From: Erwinia_E haradaeae_D
GTDB taxonomy: Bacteria > Pseudomonadota > Gammaproteobacteria > Enterobacterales > Enterobacteriaceae
DNA length: 64,000 nt
Assembly: GCF_900698935.1 (NCBI RefSeq)
Contig: NZ_LR217715.1
Span: forward strand, 682,001-746,000
Direction of reading: 5' to 3'
The position numbers and the translations under genes are program-made. Positions 41,526 through 51,153 of the stretch are shown one piece after another. Under the pieces are notes generated by a model. The model had not been told where the DNA came from. It searched no databases and worked only from the letters and a program-made list of their open reading frames with translations. Within the stretch, counting starts at the first letter, position 1. Each line of letters starts with the position of its first letter.

Positions 41526-42188
41526 GTTAGATCTCTTTACGTTGAGGTCTGTTAAAAAATTTATTAATGATATAGTATATATAAGTTTTATTTATATAAT
41601 AACGCAGAAAACAATGAAAATTTATATAAATCATTCTTATACGCTCAATAAAGAATTTGCATGGCGCATATCGTGATGTAACAAATATTTTTACATCACT
41701 GATAAAGTCAGTTGTTACCTTGAGTCAAAAGATACAAACATATTTGTATGTATATTTGTTGTATATGCATTTAATTGAATGCACCTATCTCCATCATAAT
41801 GTAGAGCTTAACAAGCTTCCTATCCCAGGATTCTCCTAAAAACCACAATGGTGCAAACTAGTAATTTATTATCACTTAACCAACACTTATTCAACTAAGT
41901 GAAATCTTTCATTTCAGACAACCTGTTTTAAAACACAAAATCTCAAAAAATTCTTTAAAAAATAAAAGTTATGTACTATACAATATATAATGGATCTTGC
42001 AAATTATAGATATAAAATTAATGGCATATAGTGATCTGCATATACCATCAATTTTTTGATGCATTCTGTTTCATTCTCATTATTTTATGTGCAATGCATG
42101 AACTGCAGAATATAATATCTTCTTTGAAAAAAGATTCTATTTTAATAAAGTATAGAATAAGTTGCTGTATTTTCAATAATTCTCATCA
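41526..42188. other. gene-free stretch between rplY and tRNA-Phe
   Basis: About 0.66 kb of AT-rich DNA. Open frames at 41657-41839 and 42031-42273 have no motif, and the second overlaps the tRNA. Nothing functional seen. Confidence 0.5.
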
Positions 42189-42264
42189 TGGTGCCCGAAC
42201 TTGGAATCGAACCAAGGACACGGGGATTTTCAGTCCACTGCTCTACCAACTGAGCTATCCGGGC
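42189..42264 (-). tRNA. pheV: tRNA-Phe (anticodon GAA)
   Basis: The 76-base cloverleaf has loop CTGAAAA and encoded CCA, close to E. coli tRNA-Phe. The anticodon stem reads GTGGA against TCCCC, leaving a U-C mismatch at pair 28-42 where E. coli has G-C, with no compensating change. The acceptor has one G-U pair (6-67). T and D arms are intact. The pheU/pheV naming is by anticodon only. Confidence 0.95.
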
Positions 42265-42272
42265 TCAAATTA

Positions 42273-42301
42273 ATTAAACCGTAAACCATTCCGTCTGTCA
42301 A
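42273..42301 (-). promoter_or_regulatory. strong predicted promoter of tRNA-Phe
   Basis: On the minus strand, perfect TTGACA (42301-42296), a 17-base spacer, and TTTAAT (42278-42273). The predicted start lies about two bases before the mature tRNA 5' end, so the leader would be almost absent. Confidence 0.65.
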
Positions 42302-43309
42302 TGCTTTTATCATCAGTTACCATTCTAAAAACATAGAATCACAGTTTCATTACATAACTCAAATATTTATTTTACGTTAAACACTAACAAAAAGCCTGTG
42401 TGATAGAAGACATACAATATGAATTACTTCTTGTGTCTGTTGATAGAAATTTTTATGGCTTCTCACACAGTGATTTTTATCATCATATGTACACTACCTC
42501 TATACAACTATGAAATGTACCCTTCCGACATGCTAAACATTTCAATAAATTTAATGTGCATAAAATATCAAAGCCAAAAAAATAGCTCCCATAACCCCCC
42601 AGCTTCTTTAGACAAATTGATTCTAAAAATATTCTGTGCTGCACATATTATGTGCTGTGTACAGTATTAGAATCTATGATGATCAATTTCTTTTTTCTGC
42701 AATGATCAAAATACCTAATTTATCACTACAGCATAAAGTTATCACAGTTATTATTTATATAATCGCTCTCAAGGAAATGTAAGATATAGAATATATATTT
42801 ATTATGATAGCACATTTATTGCTACATCAAGCACGACAAGAGTTAAGTTATTGGAATTTATGTCATCTTTAACATATTTAATATGAACGTTTGTGATATC
42901 TTAAAACCCTGTGAAGAATTTAGCGTATATCGCCATACCTTTGGTACAGTAAAATTAGAAGAACTTCTCTCTATAACCTTTATTATCTTTCATTCTAATA
43001 TGATAAACTATCATCATTTCAAAAAATATTTTTTTCTGAAGATCTGGCAAAACTAAACCAAATGTAATTTTATGCACACAAAATATAAAAATACAAAATA
43101 ATTGTCTGCATCTTTTTCTATTCATCTCACTATACTTATAAAACCAAAATATCACTTCATGAAATTATTCATAATGTATAGTCACCAACTAAAAGATGAC
43201 GATCTTATCTTATCTCAAGAAAGATTCATACCCTTGTAAAAACAAAATATACTTTTCAGACATGCTTTGATTATTGATGATTATGTAATTATGTAGATGT
43301 GACTAGAAG
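42302..43309. other. gene-free stretch between tRNA-Phe and tRNA-Leu
   Basis: About 1 kb of AT-rich DNA. Frames at 42419-42670 and 42955-43155 are low-complexity and show no family motif. No RNA gene seen. Confidence 0.5.
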
Positions 43310-43395
43310 TGGTGCCCGGAGCGGGATTTGAACCCGCACAGCTATAAGCCGAGGGATTTTAAGTCCCTTGTGTCTACCAATTTCACCACCCGGGC
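43310..43395 (-). tRNA. leuZ: tRNA-Leu (anticodon UAA)
   Basis: An 86-base class II tRNA with a long variable arm, close to E. coli leuZ. The anticodon loop is CTTAAAA, and CCA is encoded. The acceptor has one G-U pair. It follows tRNA-Cys by nine bases on the same strand, as in the enteric glyW-cysT-leuZ unit downstream of pgsA. Confidence 0.97.
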
Positions 43396-43404
43396 TAACT
43401 CTAC

Positions 43405-43478
43405 TGGAGGCACGTCTCGGAGTCGAACCGAGGTAGACGGATTTGCAGTCCGTAGCATGACCACTCTGCCAACGCGCC
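43405..43478 (-). tRNA. cysT: tRNA-Cys (anticodon GCA)
   Basis: A 74-base cloverleaf with loop TTGCAAA, discriminator U and encoded CCA, matching E. coli cysT. The acceptor GGCGCGT/ACGTGCC has one G-U pair. It belongs to the cysT-leuZ unit. The glyW gene that precedes it in E. coli is missing. Confidence 0.97.
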
Positions 43479-43797
43479 CATATGCTGGAATAGTATCTGC
43501 GTAGTAATTAATGACCCCTCTCGCCCCGCTATCTGTCTGTACCTATTAGTACACCTTATCCTTAGCTCTGATCATACATCAGGCATACTACCTGATTAAA
43601 AACAGTATACCAGAATCTATTGTAGATATAACAATATTATTCGTATATGATATATTATTCATCAAAAAATTTTTTAATCTCATTCAACTTTTTGACATCT
43701 ACTCTGCGAAAATATAGAGTGAACGCATTAGCGTTGTACTGATCTGACGCTCAGAGTCAATAAAATTCTCCTTATGCATAAACGTATTAGTTTTCAA
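43479..43797. other. spacer between pgsA and tRNA-Cys, glyW missing
   Basis: A 319-base stretch where E. coli carries glyW. No tRNA-Gly cloverleaf can be folded by eye. A small GC-rich patch at about 43511-43530 may be residue of it. The predicted tRNA promoter at 43604-43634 is retained. Confidence 0.55.
43604..43634 (-). promoter_or_regulatory. predicted extended -10 promoter of the tRNA-Cys/Leu unit
   Basis: On the minus strand, TGGTATACT (43612-43604) is an extended -10 element. Weak -35 candidates are GTTATA at 17 bases or TTGTTA at 19 bases upstream. It lies about 120 bases before tRNA-Cys, leaving room for the lost glyW. Confidence 0.4.
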
Positions 43798-44358
43798 TTA
43801 TTTTGATTCACGTTTCCACCAGTCACTACGTGACGTATGTAAATATTGTAGCATAGACCAAAATGTGAGCACCACTGAAATATATAATGCTGTTATTCCT
43901 GCACCTTCCACTAGATGATCTGGGCGCCACAGTAAAGCAAATAATGCTAACATCTGCATAGCAGTTTTAATTTTACCGACCCATGAAACCGCCACGCTAC
44001 TGCGTTTACCTATTTCTGCCATCCACTCACGAAGAGAAGAAATAATAATTTCACGAGCAATCATAGTCGATACTGGTAAAGTAATCCACCACGAATGGAA
44101 GTATTCATCTATTAATACAAGTGCTATAACGACCATCACCTTATCAGCTACGGGATCTAAAAAAGCTCCAAATTGTGTGGTTTGCTTCCAACGACGCGCA
44201 AGAAAACCATCGAACCAATCAGTAACGGCTGCAGAAATAAAAATTAATGCACATACCAAAGGTGCCCATTGAAATGGCAAATAAAAAACTAATACAAAAA
44301 ATGGAATTAAGGCTATGCGAAATAAGGTTATCAAGGTTGGGATATTGAGTGATATCAT
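43798..44358 (-). CDS. pgsA: CDP-diacylglycerol--glycerol-3-phosphate 3-phosphatidyltransferase
   Basis: PgsA makes phosphatidylglycerophosphate, the committed step to phosphatidylglycerol and cardiolipin, in the inner membrane. It has 186 residues (E. coli 182), with about five transmembrane helices. The CDP-alcohol phosphotransferase motif is complete: DWFDGFLARRW followed by GAFLDPVADK, with all metal-binding aspartates. It is followed, as in E. coli, by tRNA genes on the same strand. No strong ribosome site is seen. Confidence 0.98.
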   Translation of the reverse strand: MISLNIPTLITLFRIALIPFFVLVFYLPFQWAPLVCALIFISAAVTDWFDGFLARRWKQTTQFGAFLDPVADKVMVVIALVLIDEYFHSWWITLPVSTMIAREIIISSLREWMAEIGKRSSVAVSWVGKIKTAMQMLALFALLWRPDHLVEGAGITALYISVVLTFWSMLQYLHTSRSDWWKRESK

Positions 44359-46496
44359 TATGCTAATCGGCTCAATTCAGTCAATTATTTTCGAGACTAA
44401 CGTCTCGGAAAGAGCGTGTATTATATACAGTGCGCGTTATTTTAGAGCCGATATGAAAGGTGCACGCACGGACAAATGACAAATTATGTCAACAACAAAT
44501 GAGTTGTCACTAAAACAGTGAGATTATAATATCTTTACTAACAGTAAAAATTATCGCTGCTCATCATCAATTGCATATGTCTTATGCGCAGCATAATAGC
44601 ATATCGCATTATTATACTATATAACATTTAAATCTGGCTCAAATTCTATCTCTATACTGATCAGAAAAATGAATCACAGTGTTAGTAGAACATATGCTTA
44701 TTATATGAACATGATACACTGCAAATCTTTGGATCAATCGATATTTTTAAAAACTTACAGACACAGACCTTTTTGCTATGCTAGTATATACTATATTATG
44801 CGTACCTTAGTATACGTCTTGTAGATCAGATAAAATACAAACATCGCATTTTAAAGATTCTATGTGTTTTATACCACATGTTTAGATCAAATTATGCACT
44901 GGATTCACTTTTATTAGAAGCAAATAGACTCCCCGCTTAACCTAGTAAGGTTACTATAATTAATCTAGATATATCAACGCGTGATCAAGCTAAGAATCCG
45001 CGTTATACTCAACTCATAGATAACACTCACTTTGCTCCAAAAGTCATATTTCTTAGATAACAACTCAATATGATAGACTGATAGTCTAAGTAGAATTTAA
45101 TGAAATACTTCCACTTAATATAAAAATATTGTATTTTTTCTAAAAAAGCAAAATAGCGCTCTATAGATCTCAAAAAACAGGTATATCTATTGTTAATTTT
45201 ATGAAAATTTCACAACATATACATACTTATTTGAAAACGTTAAAAAAAATAAGAAATCTTTATTCTGTGATGCACAGCGGGGGAATCATCATTTAACCAC
45301 ATAATTTTTCCTTTCTAACATGTACAAATCACGATTTTAACGTTATACCTGATGTACGTAAAATATATTTCATTATTTTGATAAATTATTTCAACCAACT
45401 TAGTATATTCAATGATTGTGATAAATAATTACATGAATATATTAATATGCAATTAATAACTAAAAGTTTTTCAAAAACAATTAATTCGACTGTCTAAAAT
45501 TCTTTCATAAATTGTATACATGCTACTCATACTGCAGAAATGTATGTAATGTAATGTGATAATTAAAATTAAGTAGTTATAACCACCTAATGGCGTTTGA
45601 TTATTTTGGAAAACGTTTAAGACTATTATGCATGACCTCTGTATTAGACCTGATTTTTTTCGTGGATTATGTCATACGATAACTGTATGATACAGTAATT
45701 GTTACCAATATTGTTAGCCATACATTAAAAACAAAAACAAGAAAAAGATCACACTGTTTTTCTACCATCTTATACTATTGTATGACTGATTATAATTAAT
45801 CTTTTTGACCTTTCGTGACCGCTGGTGACTGCCAGAAACAGCTGATCTACACACATCTTAGATAGGCGCAACTCGCAGCTTTTTTTAAATTTTATTTTTT
45901 ATTCTATCCTTATAAAAACTAACATTTACTCAGCTGAGATATTCTGATCTCTATCATATGCTTAATTCATTGCTTCATGATCATTAATTAATAAGCATTA
46001 CACCCATAAATTCTCACTAGCGTATTTAGCACTGCCTAAATATACGTCACAATACCTGACATGGATACTGTAAAGTATGTGGATTGTCAATACAGCCTGG
46101 CTGTATTACCGGGTGAACCTTACTTCTATATGCTGACGATTTTTATATCGCTATATGTAATGGTCATAGCTCACCACACAGTGCGCTTTATGTTCTCGCA
46201 ATAAAGATCTGATGAATTACGGTTTAAAAGACATGTTATTTTTGATTTATATATATTCCGTAATGAAATTTCATAAATTTAACCTCACGATTATTATTAC
46301 TAACAAAATACAATCATAGAAAAAATAAAAAATCCAATCATAGGAATAATTCCCCTCCCTTCTAGCGCTTCTACTCTTTCTATCGAAATCCAACCTACAT
46401 CCTGATATATACACTGAACCAATAAACCATATATATAGCAAATGTATCTGCTATATATCACTAATTTTATCATACCACATACCTACAAAATCATGT
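44359..46496. other. gene-free stretch between pgsA and sdhE
   Basis: About 2.1 kb. uvrC, which precedes pgsA in E. coli, is not readable. The left part is AT-rich and featureless. A less AT-rich patch at about 45800-46205 contains a 9-base perfect hairpin (46089-46107) and a 47-codon open frame (46061-46204) with no recognised homology; it may be a younger relic. Confidence 0.5.
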
Positions 46497-46754
46497 TCAA
46501 GGGAGTCTGTATTGATTGCTCTGCTGAATTCTCTCTATAATTTTTTTTAAATTAACATCTTCGGGTACTTCAGAATTTATTAGCCAACGAAGTAACTGAG
46601 GATCGTCGTGCTCTAATAAGTAGACAAATAAATTTTTTTCATCTACACTTAAAGTGTCAAATTCATATTGAAAAAAAGGCATGATTAATAAATCTAGCTC
46701 ACGCATGCCTCGATAGCATGCTAGGTGAATACGTGATTTATCTGTAATATCCAT
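46497..46754 (-). CDS. sdhE: FAD assembly factor SdhE
   Basis: SdhE promotes covalent FAD attachment to succinate dehydrogenase or fumarate reductase flavoprotein. It has 85 residues (E. coli 88), a five-helix small protein. The signature RGMRELD, carrying the functional Arg-Gly-x-x-Glu, follows MDITDKSRIHLACY, and IMPFFQYEFDTLS is conserved. The ygfX partner gene is absent. Retention implies that an SdhA- or FrdA-type flavoprotein is kept elsewhere, which is inferred. Confidence 0.95.
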   Translation of the reverse strand: MDITDKSRIHLACYRGMRELDLLIMPFFQYEFDTLSVDEKNLFVYLLEHDDPQLLRWLINSEVPEDVNLKKIIERIQQSNQYRLP

Positions 46755-47189
46755 CTTATTTATTCTCTATGTATTACGCTCGCCATATCTATTTATTCCA
46801 ATCATTCTTTTTACAAAAAAAATTATGCTGTGCCGTGACATACTATCTATGATATAGAGATAGCATATTACTACTAAGATGCTCTATACTTACCAAATTC
46901 AATCGCGCTTCTATTACAAAAAAATCTAATTTCCCTGCATTGTACAAAAAAATTAGAAAAGTTTATAAATTGAAAATGTGAATGTACCCATGTACACCTA
47001 TATTTTACACCGTAAAAAACCAACGACAACATAGAGATACTTTTAGCGTACTGTATTTGAGAATCATGCATAAGCACCTGATTAAATGTACATAATAAAT
47101 GCATTTATTGATGCAGTAACTAAGTTATAATAAACAATATGATATTCATCATAACAATAGCACACCCTAATCGCTTGGAGAAATAAGGC
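46755..47189. other. divergent region between sdhE and folE
   Basis: A 435-base region. A TATAAT at 47126-47131 lies 58 bases before folE, with only a weak TTTATT-like -35. No coding frame of note. Confidence 0.45.
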
Positions 47190-47861
47190 ATGGCAAGAGA
47201 TAACTGGAGCCAAGAAGCCGTACGCGTACATCAAGTACTAGTATCATACGGGCTTGAAACTCCATTACGGATACAGCCACATGACATAGATAATACAAAC
47301 CGCAAAAAAAAAATCACTGAACACATGACTGCGATTATGTATTTATTAAATCTGAATCTAGAGGATCAAAGTCTCGCAGAAACACCATCACGTATTGCAA
47401 AAATGTACATTGATGAAGTATTTATCGGTTTAGATTATGCAAACTTTCCAAAAATTACTTTAATTGAACATAAAATCCATATTGATGAAATCATTACAGT
47501 CCGTAACATTAACCTGACGAGCATCTGTGAACATCATTTTGTTATGATTGATGGTCAAGCTACAGTTGCATACATTCCAAAAAACAAGGTAATCGGTTTA
47601 TCAAAAATTAACCGTATCGTACAATTCTTTGCTTCTCGCCCTCAGGTACAAGAACGACTGATCCAGCAAATTCTAGTAGCATTACAGATCATACTGGATA
47701 CACAGCATGTAGCAGTATTTATTGAAGCAACCCACTATTGCGTAAGAGCGCGCGGTATTCGTGATACTACTAGTACAACCACTACTACTGCTTTGGGTGG
47801 TCTTTTCAAAACAAATAATGAGACTAGACAAGAATTTATACGATCAGTTTACAATCATTAA
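47190..47861 (+). CDS. folE: GTP cyclohydrolase I
   Basis: FolE converts GTP to dihydroneopterin triphosphate, the first step of folate synthesis. It has 223 residues (E. coli 222). The zinc ligands are visible as Cys and His in TSICEHHFV and Cys in HYCVRARG. GLSKINRIVQFFASRPQVQERL is nearly identical to E. coli. GGAG lies nine bases before the ATG. Other folate genes are not in the window. Confidence 0.98.
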   Translation: MARDNWSQEAVRVHQVLVSYGLETPLRIQPHDIDNTNRKKKITEHMTAIMYLLNLNLEDQSLAETPSRIAKMYIDEVFIGLDYANFPKITLIEHKIHIDEIITVRNINLTSICEHHFVMIDGQATVAYIPKNKVIGLSKINRIVQFFASRPQVQERLIQQILVALQIILDTQHVAVFIEATHYCVRARGIRDTTSTTTTTALGGLFKTNNETRQEFIRSVYNH

Positions 47862-48700
47862 TCTAATGCATCTCGCTTGCATGCTCAATCTGTTGTTTGA
47901 TGTCTGTATATATGAGCGACATATTTGCTATAGCTTACATGCTCAGTCATATTATCTATATTATGAATATTGTGATACTATAAAGTCGGTAACTTCTTAA
48001 AACATTCTATAACTAAATGCACACAATGATATGTCAAATATATACAACTTTTAATTGTATGTTTCAATGAAAATATTTTTATATCAAAAATACGATAGGC
48101 ATATCAGCCTATTTAAGTTAATAAAAATTCTTATGAATTCATCTTTCTTAATAAGAAACGCCTTAGAATCTCATATTAATCTATCGTCTCCCAATCGCAA
48201 ACATATCTGAGTAAATCAGATTATTGATATAGATATTCATCTACACTAAATGCTAAGTAAGTGTGTAGCAATAGATTACATCTCATTATTATATTATAAC
48301 ACATACTCCTCACAGGAGTATAATAGCAGGTGAACTACCTCATGCATCTCTGTATCATAATGTATATATCATAAAAGCTATTTTACAGAATGCCTAATCA
48401 ATAGGTAAATATACAATCTGTTTTACAAACTGATTGCTTAAAAAGCATATGCATTAATCATTCATAAATTAAAGTTTTTATAGAGCACCATCATATATTA
48501 TTATGGACATACATCACCAATTATATCATGCTAGTATAAAATAGCTGTAATCTTCTACAAAAACCATACTTAATTACACTCTACCTATAGACCCTACTTC
48601 TTTGAGTATTCCCGTTACGATAAAAAACTCATTATAGAATACACCTTTATGTATCAATAGTACCAGTGTATTGATATGCCATGTGGCATATCTCATATTA
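47862..48700. other. gene-free stretch between folE and dolP
   Basis: About 0.84 kb between convergent genes, AT-rich. A 79-codon frame at 47761-48000 overlaps the folE 3' end and is spurious. No terminator recognised. Confidence 0.5.
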
Positions 48701-49279
48701 TCACTCTTTTAAAATAGTGAAGACAGTAGTCACATGCCGTACACCGCTCACCCTGCTAGCAATCTCTGCGGAGATCACCGCTTCTATATTAGTAACAATA
48801 CCGAGCAAAAACACTTCACTGTTTTCAGTATGAATTTTAATGTGTGAGGATCTGACCTGCTCGTTATATAATAATTGCGAACGCACCTTGGCAGTAATCC
48901 ACAGATCGGAGGATACAGTTCTGCTATGAACTTGATTTTTAATGCGAAGCTCGTTATAGACCTCTCGCACACCATGAATGTTTGTAATAATATTCTGCGC
49001 ACGCTCTGCTAAAGTCATATCTGGTACTTGCCCTGTAAGCAACACTTTACCTTGGTAAACAGTAGTAACAATATGAGTGTTTTTTTGAATCTGTTGGTCT
49101 GCGTCTAAAGCATTATTTACACGAATCTCTACAGTGGTGTCATCTACTTGAGTACCAAAAGTACGTGGATCAGTGATAACTTTAGTGGCTACTGCTGCAC
49201 TAACCATTATCCCAGTGATACATCCTGGTAATGTTACCATAATTGCAATCAATATACATGTAGATATCATCTTCTTCAT
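48701..49279 (-). CDS. dolP: outer-membrane lipoprotein DolP (YraP)
   Basis: DolP is a two-BON-domain lipoprotein that helps outer-membrane integrity and the BAM complex. It has 192 residues (E. coli 191). The signal peptide ends in the lipobox TLPGC, with Cys20 the lipidated residue. VGTQVDDGTLEVRVN-like sequence opens BON1 (about 45-115), and WITAKVRSQLL opens BON2 (about 122-190), which ends ASRVSGVRHVTTVFT. AAGGA lies seven bases before the ATG. Its diaA (yraO) neighbour is absent. Confidence 0.96.
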   Translation of the reverse strand: MKKMISTCILIAIMVTLPGCITGIMVSAAVATKVITDPRTFGTQVDDTTVEIRVNNALDADQQIQKNTHIVTTVYQGKVLLTGQVPDMTLAERAQNIITNIHGVREVYNELRIKNQVHSRTVSSDLWITAKVRSQLLYNEQVRSSHIKIHTENSEVFLLGIVTNIEAVISAEIASRVSGVRHVTTVFTILKE

Positions 49280-51153
49280 ATAATGTCCTTGGCTCTCTAT
49301 ACTTGAAGAAATAAAATATCCTCTCTCAGTTTACATAAGTACTTACGATACATAAACATATAAATCTCCAATCCGTGCACCGTGATTTAAAAATACAAGA
49401 ATGTTAATATTTTACGTACCTAAAAGACTGGTAGAGATAATTCACGCTAAGAGTAATAAACGGCAAGCTTTGTCTCTTATTCTTAAAAACCATAGATCAT
49501 ACTTGTCTACAAAATACTATTTATCATCACTATAAACACCCAGACCACTCCTTAGAACTATATTGCTGGTTTGCTAAAGCAGGGAGATAAGTATTACTAC
49601 TTATGGTAGGATGTTTAGTGGCAATTCATTTGTCATAACTGTTTTTGAAGCATTGTGAGCAACAATACTTTAATTGTTTATAGAATATGACTCACATTTT
49701 TTGACACAGACTTCTTATATCATATAGCTATGCTGTATAACTATTCGAGTTATACACTCATTGCGATTATAGTTGTATATCTCTTTCTAATAGATATACA
49801 ACTATAATGTAATAAACTTTAAGAAAACAGGTGGGATTGCATCCTCATGAAACACCAGTTATAATTTCTAGTATACGAACAGATTTTTTGTGTAAAAACG
49901 ATCACCAACAATATAATCATCGATATTAAGAACTCTGTGCACTGTGCTGCATATCAAACTATCTTCATAAAGATGCTGAAATACGGTCTATGATCCTTAA
50001 TAATATTTGAAAATCGTGCAGTATCTGATAGTTAATCTTCTCATTTATGTGCTGTATTTTTACTGCTATCTCCATTGATTCATGATAGGGTTCTCACTTA
50101 AACTATTCAGTCTTGACATAATATATTATCTTGCATTATGACTATAGTATACATTTTGAGTAGCATATAGCTCTCCTTTTTTTGATATTCTACATGCATT
50201 ACATCTCAAGTATGTGCCACCATCGCTTAATTCGATCAATTAGTCTCTGATTCTGTTTTAGCAAATTAAAATAAAAACTATGCGCACATGACCTGTTTGC
50301 ATGTGGGCTTTTACAATGGAGTATCCAGCAACCTGTTAGTACAAAATACCTGTAAATCAGTCACTTATCGCATGTGACTTAAGATGATAGCTTACAGTAA
50401 TTCTAGAAAACTTTTTAAGAAAATTCTATTAGAAACAGAACAGTCAACTAACCGATACTCAGAAACCTGGTATTTTAGAAAAAACACTAGCATTATTCTC
50501 TGTAATAGCTTTGTTCTATCGTACTAAGCCAGGCTATCACAACAATCTGCTTCAGATTTGCATGCTAATAGTATTGATGCTTTTCGTATGGTATCAGAGG
50601 TCTGATACAGACTACAGTGTGCTAGATAGCAAAATTATCACTGTTATCATACATCCAACTTATTCAATAATTTATTTTTTATGACAAAATCTCTACTATT
50701 ATCTATCCAAATAACTGGCCCTATTGCATACTTTAGCGCATACTAGCTAATATGTTTAAAATAGAATTTTTCATGCTATATTCATTGTGTTTATTCCTTA
50801 TCTCTTTTTTGAAATGCAGAACCTCGAAAAGATTGTTTTTAACCATAATCAAAAAAATATGCGTTGCCTGTTAATTTTATCATTTTGTTCTCATATACTG
50901 ATAAGATCACATGCAACCGGCATGATAATTATCTCTATAAAATTATTCGCCACAGATCCTTCGCAAACTAGGCATATATACCGCTCAGATATATTTTATA
51001 AAACACATCATATAACTCTATCAATATAACTATATCTTTTAGTCTAATGTCACTGTATTATGCATTTTTCTTCACAATCTATGCTTTTGCAACCAGTAAT
51101 ACCTCAAAGAAGTGCAAATATCACTACCTGCATTTCACCATACCTCGCATAAC
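49280..51153. other. gene-free stretch between dolP and pssA
   Basis: About 1.9 kb without a recognisable gene. It contains a perfect 17-base hairpin (49766-49808), a terminator-like CACATG/CATGTG stem followed by TTTT (50285-50312), and an 8-base hairpin with a 2-base loop (50591-50608). An 80-codon frame at 50787-51029 has no motif. Confidence 0.55.
49766..49808. repeat. perfect 17-base inverted repeat with 9-base loop
   Basis: The arm ATTATAGTTGTATATCT (49766-49782) is exactly complementary to 49792-49808; the loop is CTTTCTAAT. It lies 490 bases upstream of dolP and 1.3 kb from pssA. There is no T-run, so it is not an obvious terminator. Confidence 0.93.

Noticed and set aside
42031..42273. 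An 80-codon frame ending in a Trp-Asn-Arg-Thr-Lys-rich stretch
   Set aside because: Its C-terminal part is the antisense of tRNA-Phe, a typical spurious call.
50282..50312. Terminator-like CACATG/CATGTG stem followed by TTTT
   Set aside because: Only six perfect pairs plus two across a mismatch, far from any gene end; too weak to call.
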